Shown piece after piece: positions 5,198 to 5,747 of a stretch of DNA of 5,747 bases. The stretch's first letter is position 1. Each line of letters starts with the position of its first letter. Under the pieces are notes generated by a model that did not search any database, had not been told where the DNA came from, and saw only the letters and a list, made by a program, of their open reading frames with translations. Position numbers and translations under genes: made by a program. The stretch comes from Moraxellaceae bacterium (lineage in GTDB: Bacteria > Pseudomonadota > Gammaproteobacteria > Pseudomonadales > Moraxellaceae). Location: contig JAUXNL010000543.1 of the NCBI GenBank assembly GCA_030684415.1, positions 1 through 5,747 on the forward strand, in the 5' to 3' direction.

Positions 5198-5431
5198 GTT
5201 AGAGAAGCCACTACGCCTTTCTTTGTCCGTGCGCTGCCCGGCGGCATATGGCCTGCGCTCTCACCAGAAGGACGCTCCGGCGTCGATGACAGCAGGGGGG
5301 CTTAGGCCGCCTGATCTTTTTCGCCAGCAGCATCGTCCGGCAAGGCTTGTCTCGCTGGCTTGACCTGCATCATGGGCGCGGCGCAGCCCTCGTGTTGTCA
5401 TGATGACGAGACAGGCAGACGGAGCGCAGCG
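5198..5431. other. Non-coding stretch before the small membrane gene
   Basis: I see no supportable gene here. It holds a small stem GACGC/GCGTC (5271-5284) and an imperfect hairpin at 5296-5311 followed by five T (5317-5321), a weak terminator candidate on the plus strand. The pseudo-palindrome GTCAT-G-ATGAC is at 5397-5407. TTGACC at 5360-5365 lacks a matching -10 box. TGTCATGAT (5396-5404) could be an extended -10 for the next gene. Each of these is weak on its own. Confidence 0.4.
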
Positions 5432-5596
5432 ATGGATATCGCCAACGAACTTTTCGGTACTTTCAGCGGGCAATTGGTGCTGCTGATTGGCGTCATCATG
5501 ATTATCGGCATGCCACTCACCATCTGGTGGGCCTTGGGGCATGTGCGGGAATCAGAGTGCGAGAAAAAAGATCACAAGGCGCATCCCGATGCCTGA
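5432..5596 (+). CDS. Small single-span membrane protein, DUF3149-like
   Basis: A 54-residue protein with a short N-terminal segment MDIANELFGT, one hydrophobic span (about 13-35, through LVLLIGVIMIIGMPLTIWWAL) and a charged, His/Lys-rich tail (about 37-54). The ELFGT opening followed by a Leu/Ile-rich span with a Gly-Met resembles small proteins of the DUF3149 type as I remember them. The match is by eye. GGAG (5421-5424) lies 7 nt before the ATG, which favours this start over an in-frame ATG further upstream. The basic tail suggests an N-out/C-in span. The DUF2892 gene follows 54 bp later on the same strand, so the two may share a transcript. Function unknown. Confidence 0.72.
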   Translation: MDIANELFGTFSGQLVLLIGVIMIIGMPLTIWWALGHVRESECEKKDHKAHPDA

Positions 5597-5637
5597 CGCT
5601 GCCAGTGGCCCCGATGGTGCGCGGATTCACTGCAAAC

Positions 5638-5642
5638 GAGGA
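5638..5642 (+). promoter_or_regulatory. Shine-Dalgarno site of the DUF2892 gene
   Basis: GAGGA lies 8 nt before the ATG at 5651. This favours that start over the in-frame ATG at 5660, for which the spacing would be 17 nt. Confidence 0.6.
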
Positions 5643-5650
5643 CAAATGTC

Positions 5651-5747
5651 ATGGTCGTGATGGAGAAGAATATCGGCAATGCCGAGCGCGTGGTGCGCGT
5701 GATGGTCGGGCTCGGCGTGCTGAGTCTGGTACTGGTGGGGCCGCAAA
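5651..5747 (+). CDS. DUF2892 (YgaP-like) membrane protein, 5' part
   Basis: Only the first 32 codons are present; the gene runs off the right edge. NIGNAERVVRVMVG (residues 7-20), then hydrophobic residues and VGPQ, is the signature of the DUF2892 inner-membrane domain found alone or at the end of YgaP rhodanese proteins. A polar, Asn-Ile-Gly-led amphipathic start precedes the first of two membrane spans in this family. Full members are usually about 60-70 residues, so roughly half is missing here. The domain is commonly found beside sulfur-related or rhodanese genes, but nothing in this window supports that role. The gene is probably co-transcribed with the small membrane gene 54 bp upstream. 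Confidence 0.85.
   Translation, partial: MVVMEKNIGNAERVVRVMVGLGVLSLVLVGPQ

Noticed and set aside
5117..5305. Plus-strand open frame of 62 codons in the hairpin array
   Set aside because: It translates across the copy B hairpin and non-coding sequence, with no ribosome site and no plausible protein features.
5360..5431. Upstream ATG extending the small membrane protein to 78 residues
   Set aside because: The added 24 residues are Cys/Ser/His-rich and unlike the family start. The ATG at 5432 has a well-placed GGAG and begins directly with the ELFGT block.
5261..5542. Minus-strand open frame of 93 codons opposite the small membrane gene
   Set aside because: No ribosome site or domain could be supported, and it overlaps the better-supported 54-residue gene with its GGAG site.

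Overview
The window is GC-rich and reads as a piece of a gammaproteobacterial chromosome. The cold shock protein, the HisKA_3/NarL pair and the small YgaP-like (DUF2892) gene are all common there. Codon style and the REP-like intergenic hairpins make Xanthomonadales (Lysobacterales) my best guess, but that placement is inference. I see no transposase, phage gene, tRNA, rRNA or CRISPR array. Six protein genes can be supported, one of them cut by the right edge.

Layout, left to right. At 1-103 there is a strong 14-bp hairpin and no convincing gene. At 104-1258 (minus) is a secreted lipoprotein of an unrecognised family. At 1259-1463 lie its leader and a perfect bidirectional terminator (1411-1449). 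At 1464-1667 (minus) is a CspA-type cold shock protein with a TTGACA promoter about 130 nt upstream, giving the long leader typical of cspA genes. At 1917-4139 (minus) is a 740-residue sensor histidine kinase with about ten membrane segments, a PDZ-like external domain, an Asn/Ser/Asp-rich linker and a HisKA_3/HATPase core. At 4140-4382 is a divergent control region with a 9-bp direct repeat and a 19-bp palindrome. At 4383-5036 (plus) is a NarL/FixJ-type response regulator. At 5037-5431 is about 395 bp without a gene: a terminator, then a run of hairpins flanked by two copies of the same inverted repeat. At 5432-5596 (plus) is a 54-residue single-span membrane protein resembling DUF3149, followed by the start of a DUF2892 membrane protein (5651 to the edge).

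Functionally, the kinase and regulator are almost certainly partners: HisKA_3 kinases normally pair with LuxR-HTH regulators and here the genes share one divergent promoter region. The signal and regulon cannot be read from sequence. The cold shock gene and the lipoprotein lie downstream on the kinase strand but have their own control signals. The two small membrane protein genes at the right are close together and may be co-transcribed.

The parts most worth a second look are the paired-repeat hairpin array after the regulator, which includes a loop matching the CsrA/RsmA site pattern, the palindrome in front of the regulator, and the kinase's unusual sensor half.
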